The position numbers and the translations under genes were made by a program. Under the pieces are notes generated by a model. It had not been told where the DNA came from, did no database searches, and saw only the letters and a list, made by a program, of their open reading frames with translations. Shown here in pieces: positions 11,738 to 23,800 of a stretch of DNA of 64,000 bases (the first letter of the stretch is position 1; the number at the start of each line of letters is the position of its first letter). The DNA comes from Pieris napi (lineage: Eukaryota; Arthropoda; Insecta; Lepidoptera; Pieridae), in contig NC_062251.1 in the NCBI RefSeq assembly GCF_905475465.1, positions 5,821,001 through 5,885,000 on the forward strand. Direction: 5' to 3'.

Positions 11738-12419
11738 TAGGGATGTGACATTCTGCATAAAAAACCGATTATTTATTAATCGATTGTTTATTTAGCATGA
11801 AAAATCTATCCTTTATATAGATTTTTTCCTAATTTTTGAATTCATTTCTTAATAAACACCTTAAATATTTTATTTTTCCGTAGTTTTATTAATTAAAAAT
11901 AAACAATAGTAATTATAAACACAAATTAACGTTTAAGAATAATCAAAATCGAAATTAACTTAATCTCGTTTTGATAGATTTTAGGTGAAATTTTATAGAT
12001 GCTGAGTGTATGCCTTTTCAGTAGCACATTGCAGTATTTTTGTTGTCTTTTTTATTACATACGGTAACCTTGTGCTGCTGAATAAATTTATTTTACTTTA
12101 AAATTATAGTGTTCAATTCAAACTTGAGTTTTTGTAAAATTAACTGGTTTTATCATCCTTTCGATGTTTTACAAAAAAACATCGAGTATATCAATACATC
12201 TTCAAAGGATCGGATTCAATGTATAGCATTGTAAACATCGATGTATATCGAATATCCCTAATAGGTCGAGGTCCGGTTTATAAAAGACCAGACATAATGT
12301 CAGGAGGTGCCAGATGAAAAATCGACTATGATTGATCTTCAATTATTATAAAAATAATTGATTATTTTAAATATAAAAATCGATTTTTTTAATAATCGAT
12401 TATTTTTTTCACATCCCTA
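11738..12419 (+). mobile_element. hAT-type MITE, copy 2
   Basis: Same ends as copy 1 (TAGGGATGTGA ... CACATCCCTA). The perfect 8-bp duplication GTAACACC is at 11730-11737 and 12420-12427. It shares the internal TCGAGGTCCGG and ATAATGTC blocks with copies 1 and 3. Confidence 0.9.
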
Positions 12420-12435
12420 GTAACACCGGCATTAA

Positions 12436-13057
12436 GGCCGATTTACATTATCTTAGTGTTTAGGAGAGTATTTTAGTACAAGTTGAAAGGCAAGTTCTTT
12501 AGTGCTTTAGTGCGTTGCGAGTGAACGTTTACATTTCTTCCAGTAGAGTATCATTACAGCGCCACAATGAACGCGCAACGACGTCGGCAAATACGCTCTA
12601 TTCTACGCAAAATACTAACTGTAGTTATGGAACAAATAGAAGACGAGATTTTATTCGAAATAAATAAACTAAATATAAATAATAAATAAAATAGCTTCTT
12701 TTAAGGCAGTGTATGCCGAATGCCTAGCCTGTTTGTTTTTGTTTAAATTGTTTTTAACGTTCCACAAACATTCGTGAACAACATATTCAGACACAAATTT
12801 GATAGTTGTAACTTCCGACCATTTAGCCATCTTTAAAAATCAAAAAACAATTACGTGTTTACACACAACGAGGAAAGAACTCGGGAAGTGCGCGGGCGCG
12901 GGAGGGGTATCACTTGAAACAAAATTAAAAAGCGATTCTATTTTGATTCAACTTGAAAGTCAAGTAGAACCGTACTAGAGCAAGTAGCGTTTACATGTTT
13001 CAACTAAAGCACTATCCTAAAGCACTCTCCTAAAAACTAGGATAATGTAAATCGGCC
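12436..13057 (+). mobile_element. Harbinger-like MITE (GGCCGATTTACATTATC ends)
   Basis: Terminal inverted repeats GGCCGATTTACATTATC and its complement. TTA lies on each side (12432-12434 and 13059-13061) with one spacer A at each end. Such 3-bp TWA duplications fit PIF/Harbinger elements. It begins eight bases after the end of the hAT MITE's target duplication. A second copy, interrupted by a fold-back element, is at 31537-33328. Confidence 0.8.
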
Positions 13058-13270
13058 ATTAGACCCAATCAGGCGAAGGTTGATCACCAACTTGCCTCAT
13101 GAAACAGATATATGTATAGGACCCAGAACTAAAAGGTTGTAGGGCCACTGTTTTCTTTAATTAAAATCGCTATAGTTGTAGTATTCTTGTTTAGTGTTCA
13201 GAAATGTTAAATAAAGTGTTTTTTAGTTTATTCTCTTTTTATTTCGATGTGACCCTGATGATATTTAAAA

Positions 13271-13652
13271 AAAATTGTGCGTGTACTAAGTGTACACACG
13301 TAAGAAGTGAAACTTCTTTATGATTTTATTTTCGAAAAATGATCTACTATATGCAACTTTACAGAAATTCGTTAAATTAGATAAAGTTTAACAAAAGGCT
13401 TACTTATCATAGACATGAATGCAAATATTTCATTTTACCTTATTATTACGAAGATTATTATAGAATTTCATTAATTGTAATAGAATTATTACTATCATTG
13501 AAAAACGTGACGATTTGCTACAAAATTTCTCCCATACGTCGATAAAGAAGTTTCATTCCAACGCCGATAAAGAAGTCTGAATTCAAAAAGCAACATGGCG
13601 CGTAACACTATTTTTTTTTTCCAACCCCGATAAAGAAGTTTCACTTCAAAAG
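13271..13652 (-). mobile_element. Hairpin-ended MITE, copy c
   Basis: Reverse orientation. The left side carries GTGCGTGTACTAAGTGTAC and GAAGTGAAACTTC. The right side has AAGAAGTTTCACTTC then AAAA. It is internally deleted compared with copies b and e. Confidence 0.7.
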
Positions 13653-13779
13653 AAACGTTTTGCCATTTATAATCAACAATTACAGTCAGTACATCAACAA
13701 CTCAGGGCCAGATTTAGAGGTCTGGAGGCCTCGGGGAAACAAAGGAGTGAAGCCCCAAATTATTTTCCAAATAAACTGA

Positions 13780-13970
13780 ACAATTGACACACGCCGTCGA
13801 CTCTTTGGGTCGACAACGGACGGAAGACATGTCGGTTTCCTCACGATGTTTTCCTTCACCGTTAATGTTAAATGCGCACATAGAAAGAAAGTCCATTGTG
13901 CACAGCCAGGGCTCGAACCTACGACCTCAGGTATGAAAGTCGCACGCTGAAGCCACCAGGCCAACACTGC
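13780..13970 (-). mobile_element. tRNA-type SINE
   Basis: On the minus strand: an A-box-like GGCCTGGTGGCTTCAGC, a B-box-like GGTTCGAGCCCTGGC, and then the TGTGCGCATTTAACATT core, TGAGGAAACCG and AGTCGACGGCGTGTGTCA. This layout is the common lepidopteran tRNA-derived SINE. The apparent minus-strand open frames of 60-93 codons over it are incidental. The 173-bp tandem array at 29.4-30.3 kb is built from the same SINE. Confidence 0.8.
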
Positions 13971-13980
13971 TCTGATGTTA

Positions 13981-14402
13981 TCTATCTATATATAAAAATG
14001 AAACCCGTTTTCCGTTGTCACGACATAACATGAAAACGGCTTGACCGATTTGTCTGATTCTTTTTTTATAATACTCCTTGAAGTACGGGGATGGTTCTTA
14101 CGAAGAGAAAAATTAAAAAAAATGAGTGTAAAGTCTAAAAACAACACTTTTCTATATTCCCATACATAATATTCGTAATAATACTTAAAAATAAATTTGA
14201 ACTTTAATACCACATCATAAAGTTCAAGTGTTAGTGGAGGGGTTCCGGGAAGGTAAATTTTTATTTTTTTACATAATGAATTTGTCTTATCAACTTTCTT
14301 TTTTTTATCTTAGCTAGACCGGTGTCCCGAATAGCAGAATAAGTATTTAAAAAAAATAAAGAATCGACTGTTAGGCGGTACAATGTTCGCCAGGCCAGCT
14401 AG
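13981..14402 (+). mobile_element. Short non-autonomous Helitron
   Basis: Starts TCTATC after an A and ends GCCAGGCCAGCTAG before T. It is closely similar to the copy at 39177-39603, including AACACTTTTCTATA and GAATCGACTGTTAGGCGG. No coding sequence. Confidence 0.75.
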
Positions 14403-14702
14403 TAATACATATATAAAAATAAATTCGTGGTCCTAGTTTAAATTATATGGTCATGAAAGCTTAAAGATGCAAACGTTTGCAACCATGAACGCCATTTTTA
14501 CACCGTAACCTTGGCAACACGGTCTTTAGTTACGCTTCATTTAACACGATAAAGCCTTTATTGCATTATTTACTTTCTTCTTGGTATTATTATTATTTAT
14601 TTTATTTTATTAGAGGCGCAAACTAGCTGCTGTGGTCTCTGGCAGAATGACCAGCGCTGTGGAACTTTTTGCTCCTCAGCATAATGCTGAGCCGGGGCCA
14701 AT

Positions 14703-14975
14703 TTTTTTTTATATTTTTTTTTTTATTAAAAGACAATTCACACCAATTGACCTAGTCCCATGCTAAGCTGGTGAACCTTGTGTTATGGGTACTAGGCAAC
14801 GGATATACATACATATTATAGATAGATATACATATAAATACATATTTAAACACCCAAGACCTAAGAACAACACCAAATGCTCATCACATCGATGTTCGCC
14901 TCAGCCGGGGATCGAACCCGGGATCCATGGGGGATTCGCAGTCAGGGGTACTAACCACTAGACCAATGAGTCGTC
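14703..14975 (-). mobile_element. tRNA-derived SINE, second family
   Basis: Minus strand: GACGACTCATTGGTCTAGTGG (A box) and GGTTCGATCCCCGGC (B box), then a body ending in CTAGGTCAATTGGTGTGAA and an A-rich tail, seen here as a T-run at 14701-14725. The same family is at 40189-40434. It is tRNA-like only in its first 70-80 bases and is not a functional tRNA gene. Confidence 0.8.
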
Positions 14976-15319
14976 AAACAACCACAGTACGCACACATTG
15001 CACACGGGAAGCGAACTGAATGGCAAAAGGGAGTTTTTAATTTTAACTTTAAATTTTTATTGTTTTTGATGTCTTATTTTTTTTTTCTTTAAGTATTGTT
15101 ATTTTGTGTGTGTGTTTTCGTTTGTAATAAATGTTATGTCTATGTCTATTTAAATTTATTTCAATTAAAATACTTCGCCAAACACTGGCACCCTTTTGGA
15201 CTCTGAATCACTTCGCATTGCCATCGGCCTCCGCTTAGGAGTCCCCATATGTACTGTCCCCGTGGCTTTGAAATAAGCCTTGGACACCATGACCACTACT
15301 GCCATAAGAGCGCAGCCGT

Positions 15320-15445
15320 AGTTTATTGTTTATTAGAATACCAAATCATAAAATGACTGCTTCACGACTGATTTGAGAGCGACCGCCGATGCGAAAACCG
15401 CTCTATGAGTTCGAAAAGTGAGTTACAGAATCGTAGGGCAGGTCG
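15320..15445 (+). repeat. Half of a palindromic MITE (GCGATTCTGTAAC family)
   Basis: A single arm of the element seen complete at 18801-19048: TTTATTGTTTATTAGAAT ... GACTGCTTCACGACTG ... GTTACAGAATCGTAGGG. Other single arms are at 19174-19312 and 37652-37790. Confidence 0.7.
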
Positions 15446-15561
15446 TTTTTCTCGCCACGCCTCGCTCCAGTGTTACCAACTCTACCAACTTTTAGGATTT
15501 TTCTCAAATCTACTACTTACCTTGGGAAACACTGCTCTAACGTGTAACGAAATAATGACGC

Positions 15562-15780
15562 AAAGATATACTTCTTTTGGGGCGTTAGGGAATGATGAGA
15601 GTAAATTTTTACGACGCGCGCGCACGCCGTCACAAAAATCCGACACCTATGTTAGCTATAGTCAACATTATAGTTTTTTCTATTGTTAGTGTCGTTTTTT
15701 CTGCAAACGTAGAATACAATTTTTATCTCGTTACGCCAAAGAAGTATTACTTCTAACGCGTGTACATAAGTACACACACG
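15562..15780 (+). mobile_element. Hairpin-ended MITE, subfamily 3
   Basis: Left end ATATACTTCTTTTGGGGCG. Right end GCCAAAGAAGTATTACTTC followed by GTGTACATAAGTACACAC. It shares TTCTATTGTTAGTGTCG and TTACGCCAAAGAA with copies at 31217-31388 and 57858-58056. Confidence 0.65.
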
Positions 15781-15879
15781 TTTTGGAACGAAGTTCCTTA
15801 TCGCGCGTTGTGAAAGGGGGCTAGACGGAAAAAATTCTTACGAAAAGTTGTCACGACACTTTTTTGCTATTTGCTATTG

Positions 15880-15977
15880 TAATACACCGGTTCTCGTCCG
15901 ATCACCGAAGTTAAGCAACGTCCGGCGAGGTCAGTACTTGGATGGGTGACCGCCTGGGAACACCTCGTGATGTTGTC
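15880..15977 (+). rRNA. 5S rRNA copy, 5'-truncated (probable pseudogene)
   Basis: Reads AATACACCGGTTCTCGTCC, GATCACCGAAGTTAAGCAA, GTCAGTACTTGGATGGG and GACCGCCTGGGAACACC, in the order of an insect 5S rRNA. About the first 24 bases of the roughly 120-nt gene are missing, while the internal control region is present. The 3' end runs into a T-tract (15978-15987) that would serve as an RNA polymerase III terminator. The stem-closing 5' strand is absent, so a functional 5S is unlikely. A 5S-headed SINE is possible, but no other copy is seen here. Confidence 0.8.
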
Positions 15978-16314
15978 TTTTTTTTTTCGTCGTAAGATTG
16001 GTGTCGAGAAAATCTATCATACTGTTATGATACAAATTAACATATAAATTAATCGAAAGGAATTTCGTTCCATCCGGGTGTCCCTTGACACCTCTAAAGT
16101 TTTTTTTTTCTTAAGTATCGATCCTCCAAAACCATGCATGAGCCACCGGAGTCATTTCCAAGAGCAGATCATGGGACACAGTACTACAATTATTATTATT
16201 ATGGGACAGAAAGAAGACAGAAGCAACGGACATGGTCATCTGACACAAGGGTAAGCGGGTGTGACGCTACGCCGTTTTCCTGAAGGTTTAATTGGTTTTA
16301 CTGGCAGCTAGTTC

Positions 16315-16590
16315 CAGTGGCGTAACTATACCACCTGGGGCCCGTGGCAAATCCATTTGATGGGGCCCTATCAGTAAAAATCGTCACGTTGTACACAGTT
16401 TAATTTTAATAAACTTTGAGATTTTCAACGTACGCAATTACATGTTGTATATGTCTCACTAATGGCCAGGCCTCCTCTCTTAGGCGTAGCCTAGCCCAAT
16501 ACGTATTGGAGACTTCACATTAATCCATAGAACATAATATCTCTTGGTCAGGGGCCCGTGGCATTTAGCCAGCCCTGAAACTTCTTTAGG
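16315..16590 (+). mobile_element. CAGTGGCGTAACTATA MITE, right end lost
   Basis: Starts CAGTGGCGTAACTATACCA and contains GGGGCCCGTGGCA. It matches the complete copy at 20527-20832. The right terminus is missing where it abuts the next repeat. Confidence 0.6.
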
Positions 16591-16594
16591 CGCA

Positions 16595-16882
16595 TGAGGG
16601 TAAAATTATATAAGCGTCACGAAGATGTGCAGCGTTTTTGTCGAAGAAAAGGTTGAGAGCGATTGAGACCGATTGAAAGAGAGTGAGAAAGGGCGAACGT
16701 AGCATGAAGAAATTCAATTTTTAAAATTAAAATTTCGTAAAGAGAATTTATGAAATATTAGATCAGTATACAAATACATGGAGTGATCATATACTGGTAC
16801 ATGATCATCTATTTACCTAAGTAATAATTAATTTACAAAGAAGTTTCACTTCTGACATGTGTACTTTGTACGCACGCACTTT
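16595..16882 (+). mobile_element. Hairpin-ended MITE, divergent copy
   Basis: Left end GAAACTTCTTTAGGCGC. Right end AAAGAAGTTTCACTTCTGACA and then GTGTACTTTGTACGCACGCAC and a T-run. The interior does not resemble the other subfamilies. Confidence 0.5.
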
Positions 16883-18797
16883 TTTTTCTAAGCGTTTGTT
16901 GGAATTACAATGAAAATGGACCATACACTAAGTGAAAGTTAAGCATAGACAATATGACTGTCGCGATTTGCAATTTCTTTTTCGACAGAATTTTAATCGT
17001 ATTTATTTATCAGTCATTCACGCTTATTACTGTGAACTGACAAACAGATGACGTCAATTCAGAAGTAAATATGACTATCTACATTTATCATAGATAACAT
17101 TATCGATTTCCTTTGCAATTTGTCATAAATTATAGGAAATGTGTTCGAGACATTCTATTTTTAAATGTTAAAGAACAACAAGGAGGTTACCAATGGGTAT
17201 ATATTTCTGTTTTTTAGATTCCACTATTTCGTTTTTATAAATAGATAAATAAAACGTTATTATTAACATACAACGATTTTATATACATACATTATTATTT
17301 ACATTTTTTTAGTAAAGACACGCTTGTTACTTTACGATTTCGATTGAAATTTTTCGTACCCCGAGTTACGTAACTTTAGTAAAGTTACATATTATAATAT
17401 ATATTTTAGTAAATAATTAGAAGCGCAAACAAAATGTCAATCATCGCTCACAAGTTTATGGTAAGTCTCGAATCTAAACCGGTATAAGGGCATATTATAG
17501 TTTTAACTTTTAACCATGGTAAAAATGCGTTTATATTTGAGGTGGTATGTCGTGGTATGGTGGTGCTCGCTCCAGGTACTCTGCAACTCAGAAAACCGGA
17601 TGAGACCGGCTAAAACTACCTCGGGTAGTACCATCACGACAACAACAGCGACGGGGCGCATTTGACCGGGACTAAACGTTGCCATTGTAATGATTTTATA
17701 CGTTATGTACTTTCGGTAATGAAATACAACAGATACAACCCAACTTTTGGCACCAGATTGCATAAGTTTCCTTAATCTTTTTTATTTCATAGACAAGTGA
17801 TCTGTATCTGACATACTTGACCAGAGAGAAAATACATTAAAATATATTGGTGGCTTTTCGTAAATGAAAAGGACTTTTTAAACTTTTACTCAAAACGCTA
17901 AATTAAGTTTTGTATGAAACATAACTTTAAAAATTCTCACCGTTTCTAGCTAAGGAAAAACCACAGGAATTCGGAATTGTCAGCTGTCACGGAAACCTGT
18001 TGCGTAAAACGTCAGCTGATGTAGCTCTCTTTCACGCAAGTCCCGTTAGACAAGGACAGACAATGCGTGGGATGATCACGGATGATGAACTTTTTTTTGG
18101 CGCGCATTTGTAAAAAATGTGTAAATCGACGCGGTGGCCCAGTCACCAGTGGCAATGTATGAAAAACATCTGCGTCAAATATTTGTATGAAACACAGTTA
18201 CCCCCACTCAAAGCTATATTTAATAATCATGCATTTCAACTGACTACAAAAGAGGATTATCAATTCGAAGGTATATAATATGTTTATGTGTTAGTAGATT
18301 AATTTGTCGTTTACCGGTTTTGATGATAGGTACTATTTCGTTGGAGAGAATCAAGGTATCAGGTTATGATAATGGCATCCCAAAGAAATCTAGAAACCTT
18401 CGAACATCTGTTCCAAATAATAAAATGATTCCCTCGGAATGTGGTGTTTTGTTAAAAGTATACAATAATATTGATAACAATAATAATTTATTGCAAGAAT
18501 ATGGTACAAAAATGTTATGGTGGTTCGATCATAAGTTCGCATATTCTGCCACACATAATGGCGTGCAAATTTGTCTTAAAATTAATTTTACATGTCATGA
18601 CAATTAGTCAATTCTTATAATATACATATCATACGTTATCAAATTAATATTAATTTTAATATTTCAAAAACCATTTGTTGAATAATTTTTTTAAAGTAAT
18701 ACATTAAGTCCATTTTTAAAAACTCTAGTCGAAAGATCTTGTAATTCTTTTGGTACATTATTGAAAACCTTGATTGCCATACAAAAGGTGTTTTCCC
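16883..18797. other. Intergenic stretch, nothing recognised
   Basis: No domain-bearing frame is seen. The open frame 18320-18607 (95 codons, rich in Asn) has an ATG and stop, but no homologue that I recognise and no splice context. I do not call it. Confidence 0.4.
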
Positions 18798-18800
18798 ATA

Positions 18801-19048
18801 CAGCCCTGCGATTCTGTAACTAACTTTTCGAACTCACACAGCGGTTTTCGCATCGGCGGTCGCTCTCAAATCAGTCGTGAAGCAGTCATTTTATGATTTG
18901 GCATTCTGAAAAGGTAGGAGCTTGTAGTTTATTGTTTATCAGAATGCCAAATCATAAAATGACTGCTTCACGACTGATTTGAGAGCGACCGCCGATGCGA
19001 AAACCGCTGTGTGAGTTCGAAAAGTTAGTTACAGAATCGCAGGGCTGT
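18801..19048. mobile_element. Complete palindromic MITE
   Basis: A 248-bp element made almost entirely of two inverted arms of about 115 bp. It begins CAGCCCTGCGATTCTG and ends with the complement, CAGAATCGCAGGGCTG. The short middle holds AAGGTAGGAGCTTGTAG. Single arms of the same family occur at 15320, 19174 and 37652. No clear target duplication is seen next to the ends. Confidence 0.75.
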
Positions 19049-19173
19049 TCCAAATTAATTTTTGCCACAGCCAATTTCTCCCCATGTCTACTTCGACAGA
19101 TGTTTATTCCCATTGACTTAAAAATATTACTGTTGTTGTGAACGATTAAGGACATTTCTAAAATATATTACAT

Positions 19174-19312
19174 ACAGCCTTGCGATTCTGTACCTCACTT
19201 TTCGATCTCTCACAGCGGTTTTCGCGGCGGTCGCGCTCACATCAGTCGTGTCAGTATCGGTCATAAACAATAAACTACAAGCTCCCTCCTTATCAGAATG
19301 CCAAATCGTAAG
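19174..19312 (-). repeat. Single arm of the palindromic MITE
   Basis: CAGCCTTGCGATTCTG ... CACAGCGGTTTTCGC ... TATCAGAATGCCAAATCG, diverged from the arms at 18801-19048. It lies 125 bp away, so this locus has three arms in close succession. Confidence 0.65.
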
Positions 19313-19622
19313 GGAAGAGATATAATTTTGAGTTTCTTAAACAAAGGTTCGCTATCAAGATAGTTTTATTACTTAAGGGTTTTTGTTTTAGCTATTTTAA
19401 GGTATCTAAGAACTTTGAATACGATCCTCCCATCCTAGGGTGGGCCGGGGGCATATCCCCACTATAAAAGCCACGCTTACGATACTAAGAATGTTTTCGC
19501 ATCCGACCGTGCATGACATACGCTAGCGTAGTCTTTGTGCATTGTGCCACCTGCCATATCCACCGGCTACAGGTGCTTCAGTCACACTTCTACGTGAGCA
19601 AAAATTGTTTATCATAGCTACT

Positions 19623-20294
19623 TTCACAGCGTTATGTCGTACGGTATTCTACTGTGGGGTGCTGCTGCAGAGGTTCAATCCATATTTGTGCTGCAGAAGC
19701 GGGCTGTTCGGGATATTTGTTGTGTTTCTCCGAGGGAGTCGGTACGGAATAAGTTTAAGGAATTAAATATTATGACACTATCTGGTCAATATATTCTTGA
19801 AGCCTTGTTGTATGTCCAAAAAATTATAAACGATTTTAAAACAAATGGTGACTTTCACCAGTATAATACGCGAAATAGAACTAATTTGAGTGTACGACCA
19901 ACCAGGCTCCAAAAGATAAACCACTCCTTATATGGAAATTGTATTCGTTTTTACAACAAACTCCCAAGCGAAATTAGAGTATTATCACTAAATAAATTCA
20001 AAGCCCCCGTTAAACGGAAACTAATCAACAAAGCTTTTTATAAATTTGAGGACTACTTAAATGATCCTAATCCTTGGGATTGAATTGCTCCAGTTCAAAC
20101 AATTTGTATGACAATACCTGGCGATTAAAAAGAGTGGCGGAAAGTTTCTTGCCAGTTCTTCTTACCCGCTCTACGCCCTTGACTTGCGAACTGGTAGTAA
20201 ATGTAAATTTACGATTAATTTAACTTGACGATTCAAAAGTGTACTTGGTTACCCACTTGAATAAAGATATTTTGAGTTTGAGTTTGAGTTTGAG
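19623..20294 (+). mobile_element. 5'-truncated jockey/CR1-like LINE with TTTGAG tail
   Basis: Contains the C-terminal part of the reverse transcriptase protein (19634-20083) and a 3' UTR with AAAGAGTGGCGGAAAG. It ends in (TTTGAG)n at about 20272-20294, which is the short-repeat tail style of CR1/jockey-type elements. Everything upstream of the RT thumb is missing. Confidence 0.8.
19634..20083 (+). pseudogene. LINE reverse transcriptase C-terminal fragment
   Basis: 149 codons open to TGA. Starts MSYGILLWG and includes VFVLQKRAVR-like text (IFVLQKRAVRDIC), YNTRNRTN, RFYNKLPSEIR and a C-terminal DYLNDPNPWD. This is the post-YADD 'WG...LQKRAVR...NTR...FYN' tail of jockey/CR1-type LINE proteins. 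No RT catalytic motif remains, so it cannot be active. The initiating ATG is fortuitous. Confidence 0.85.
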
Positions 20295-20526
20295 AAACGT
20301 CGATGTCCACCACGATCTGGAACTCCCTACCATAGCCCAATGGATGAAGTTGGCGCCCACACGACACTTCGACAAGGCTAAACACCATCCCAACCCGTTG
20401 GTGCGTAAAAGCATCAATTACTACCCCTTCCCGACAAAAGCCCCGACAGGCGATTGACCACCGCGACGGCCCAAGCGGAGGTTCGGTAAATAGACTTTTA
20501 AAAGCAAAAATAATATTTTGCTAGAC

Positions 20527-20832
20527 CAGTGGCGTAACTATACCATCTGGGGCCCGTGGCAAATTCTTTTGATAGGGCCCTATTTACTGACAGTTTCATT
20601 TGAAGAAACTTTGAGATTTTCAGAATACTCAATTACTCGTTGTATATGTCTCACTAATTGCCATAGGCCTCCTCTATTAGGCGAGAGGGAATGGTCTGTA
20701 GTCCCCACGCTAGCCCAATGCGTATTGGAGACTTCACATTCATCCATAGAACATATCTCTTGGGCAGGGGCCCTCTTGGGTCGGGGGCCCGTAGCATTTT
20801 GCCAGCCCTGCCACCATATTGTTACGCCACTG
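20527..20832. mobile_element. CAGTGGCGTAAC MITE, complete
   Basis: 306 bp. Left CAGTGGCGTAACTATA, right TGTTACGCCACTG; inverted ends of about 13 bp. The interior has GGGGCCCGTGGC and GGGGGCCCGTAGC, which also form inverted pairs. The flanking octamers differ, so I cannot confirm a target duplication or a superfamily. A related, broken copy is at 16315. Confidence 0.7.
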
Positions 20833-23800
20833 AATTTGAAGCTCTCCACGGCTGACACTCAATTTCTCCAGGATTTCTGACAATCCCACGGGTAAAATAC
20901 TTTAAAACAAAATAATAATTTTCAAAATAGGTCCCGGTTTCAGAGCGTCCCCTTTTTTAGGGGACGTACATGTATTATTAATAATAATGCTATTGGGGTC
21001 ACCCCTTTTGTGTCATTCTGTTAATAAAACTATTTCATTTCTAGCCGTACATTTATACGGGTAAAGGCAAGTGTCATTGACCTTTATGTTTTTTTAATTT
21101 ATCTTGAATTCGCGTTATTTGATATTTAAAAATCCGTTTCAGATTATTTATTAGTGTATTAGTAAACACTACCTAAAAATTGAACCTTTACAAATTGTTA
21201 CTTTAAATTATGTTAATTAGACTTTAAAATCTCAAATTAAACATTTCGTCATGATCGTAGAACAATATTGGATTTGAAAAAATTCCAAAATCCACTTATT
21301 ATCATATTTGGATACTACATTGACTAAATATTACGGCTACATTAATAAAAATCCATTTGTTTTAAATTTCAAATTAATCAGTCGGTAAAGTGACGGATTT
21401 GATAAAACATGTGATTTTTATAGAAAACTGTTTAATGTTATTATTTTAAGTTTCAAAACAAACCCTTTTGTAGTACCTACTCACCAAATACAAAAATCAA
21501 AGGAAACCCCCCCCGTGGTTGAACGGCCACTTGTCTAATTGGATTGCAAGAACAACGTGACCGTTTGCAAGACACACAACAGCAGGTAAAGGCCTCCAAG
21601 GAGTATCATGGATAAGCTCCATCCAGCTCGAGCCAGCCGTTTTGATGTCATCCGCTAATCTCGTGAGCCGTCTTTCTCTGTTTCCCAATAGGGCCTCGGC
21701 CATCGGTCATCTGGCAGTCATGCTTCAAGCCATCTTCATAGATTAAAAAAATAGAAATATATATTGTGTTCGTCAATATATATGTATATTATTATTAAGA
21801 AATAGTAGTAATATTTAAATGTACACTATTTATTCTTCCTATAGTACTTCCGTAGTAAAACCAGTCTTGGGTACTTTCAAATTGTCGTCTACTAAGACCT
21901 TTTATAGTACGTATTATAGTACCACTATTGTATGATTATCACAAGATTGTTTAAAAAAGTCATTATACCTTATACATAATAATAATTTCTAAAAGATTCA
22001 AATCTATATTTTGGATATCTTACGTGTGATTATGAAAATATGCGAATATGTCCCGGTACGTAAATTGTTAATTGACTAATCATTAGATGCGCAGAAGTAG
22101 TTTTTTAGGTCTTGGCGCATGTTAGGACATGCGTGACATAATATTATGGCGCGAACTTTCCCCAAACACGTCAAAATCTTGACAAGTTAGGTGCCAACAT
22201 AGATAATAATATAATATAGGTAATAGTACAGAAGCACAAATTCAAGCTAGGATAAATTAAATAAAAATATTTTATTATTTCCATACATAAAGCGTAAGTA
22301 TCTTATCTCGATACGTCGTTTTAAAAAAATGTTGATAAGCGTTGGCGTATTTGTTGCTTCTTTGATTTTTCTTTATGGACAGGTGTAATCTGTTGGCTAA
22401 CTATAAGATATTAGTATAATATATCTGGAAAGCTCTCGCTACATATTTATGCAAATTATATATTTATATATGTTAGTCGCGAATCCCACAAACCGGAATC
22501 ATTGTTCTAATCACCTTGAGAATGCCATAGTTCCTGTTTCTTTGTCGCTGCAATATAGATGATGCATTTTCACATGATATATACTATAAGGGGCGAACAT
22601 ATATCCGAGGGAAAAATACTTTCAAAAATATTGGTCCTATGATGACAAATTACAAGAATAAAAAAATAATAACAAAAAAATGATCTATGCCTGATTTTAG
22701 TTTTGACTTTTTAAATTTAAATATTTAATTTACGTCAAACATCTGTTAGCGCAGCTGTTCAAAATAAAAGGTGAAAATTTGTGACCGCGGCTTCACGTAT
22801 TTTAGGTTAAAATATTCTTATTCAAGTTAATTAAAAATAGTGAATGACAAGACAACTAAAATTAATATATTTCGAGCAATGTTAAAAAATATATACATAT
22901 CTGTATATCTCCCTTCTAAATATCTACCATTTTTTCCATATTTTATGCTATACCTACCGTTTTATGCCTATAGGAAGTAACTAGTTGCCGCTACATAATT
23001 AAGAATACGTATCTAAGTTAATCTGTATTCACTTTCTACAATTAAATTAAAATAGAATTAGGTCATTCACCTCTTTTACCTATATGTATATATCGACTGT
23101 GTTTATTTACGTCATACGTCATGTAACAGCTGCTAAAAACAAAAGCATATTTGTTATTTACAAGAATAATTTCATTCTTAGCTGCCGTGCCTACGTGACG
23201 AAGAATCCTTTGTTGTTTTACATCTGGGCTATCCGACCGATTTACATACATTGTTTTCCTCCGTGCATAATGCATTACGAAATGGTACTCCTAAAATTGG
23301 TTGCGTAATATCGTACTACGCAATTTGTTTTTGCACTATCACTACGCAATTTCTTATAAGAATAATACCAAAGCCTATTAAAATAAAACTAAATTACGTC
23401 AAGTATATTAAAATTACAAATGATAACGATAAATCCGTTTGTTTTTACAATAACAAACAAGTTTTATCGTATTTATATCATACTAAAAATAACAAGCAGC
23501 CATATAAAGATAATCCTGGTTGTTTCAATATGTGTCGTGAAGTAGGAAATAGCTTTGTTATGACGCGTTCTTTATTTTGCCGCATTTTAACTCCACCTCC
23601 TTGTTTTCGTTGTTTTTTTCACGCAACTCAAGCAGCCTAGCGATAGGCCCGTAGCACAAAAATAAAGCGTGATATACATGAACGCTTAAAACGTTATAAT
23701 AATTCACAGACATTTATTTGACCATAAAAGAGAACTGGGATAATATGATTAAAAGTAATTATTAAAAATATGGTTGTCTGTAAAGTAGGTTTACGGACGA

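Noticed and set aside
13686..13967. Minus-strand frame of 93 codons
   Set aside because: It translates the tRNA-type SINE and has no independent support.
14880..14975. Possible tRNA gene on the minus strand
   Set aside because: A and B boxes are present, but the acceptor stem does not close and the body continues into a SINE that is repeated at 40189-40434.
23251..23640. 129-codon plus-strand frame ending CFRCFFHATQAA
   Set aside because: No recognisable domain, Lys/Tyr/Asn-rich from A/T bias, no splice or poly(A) support.
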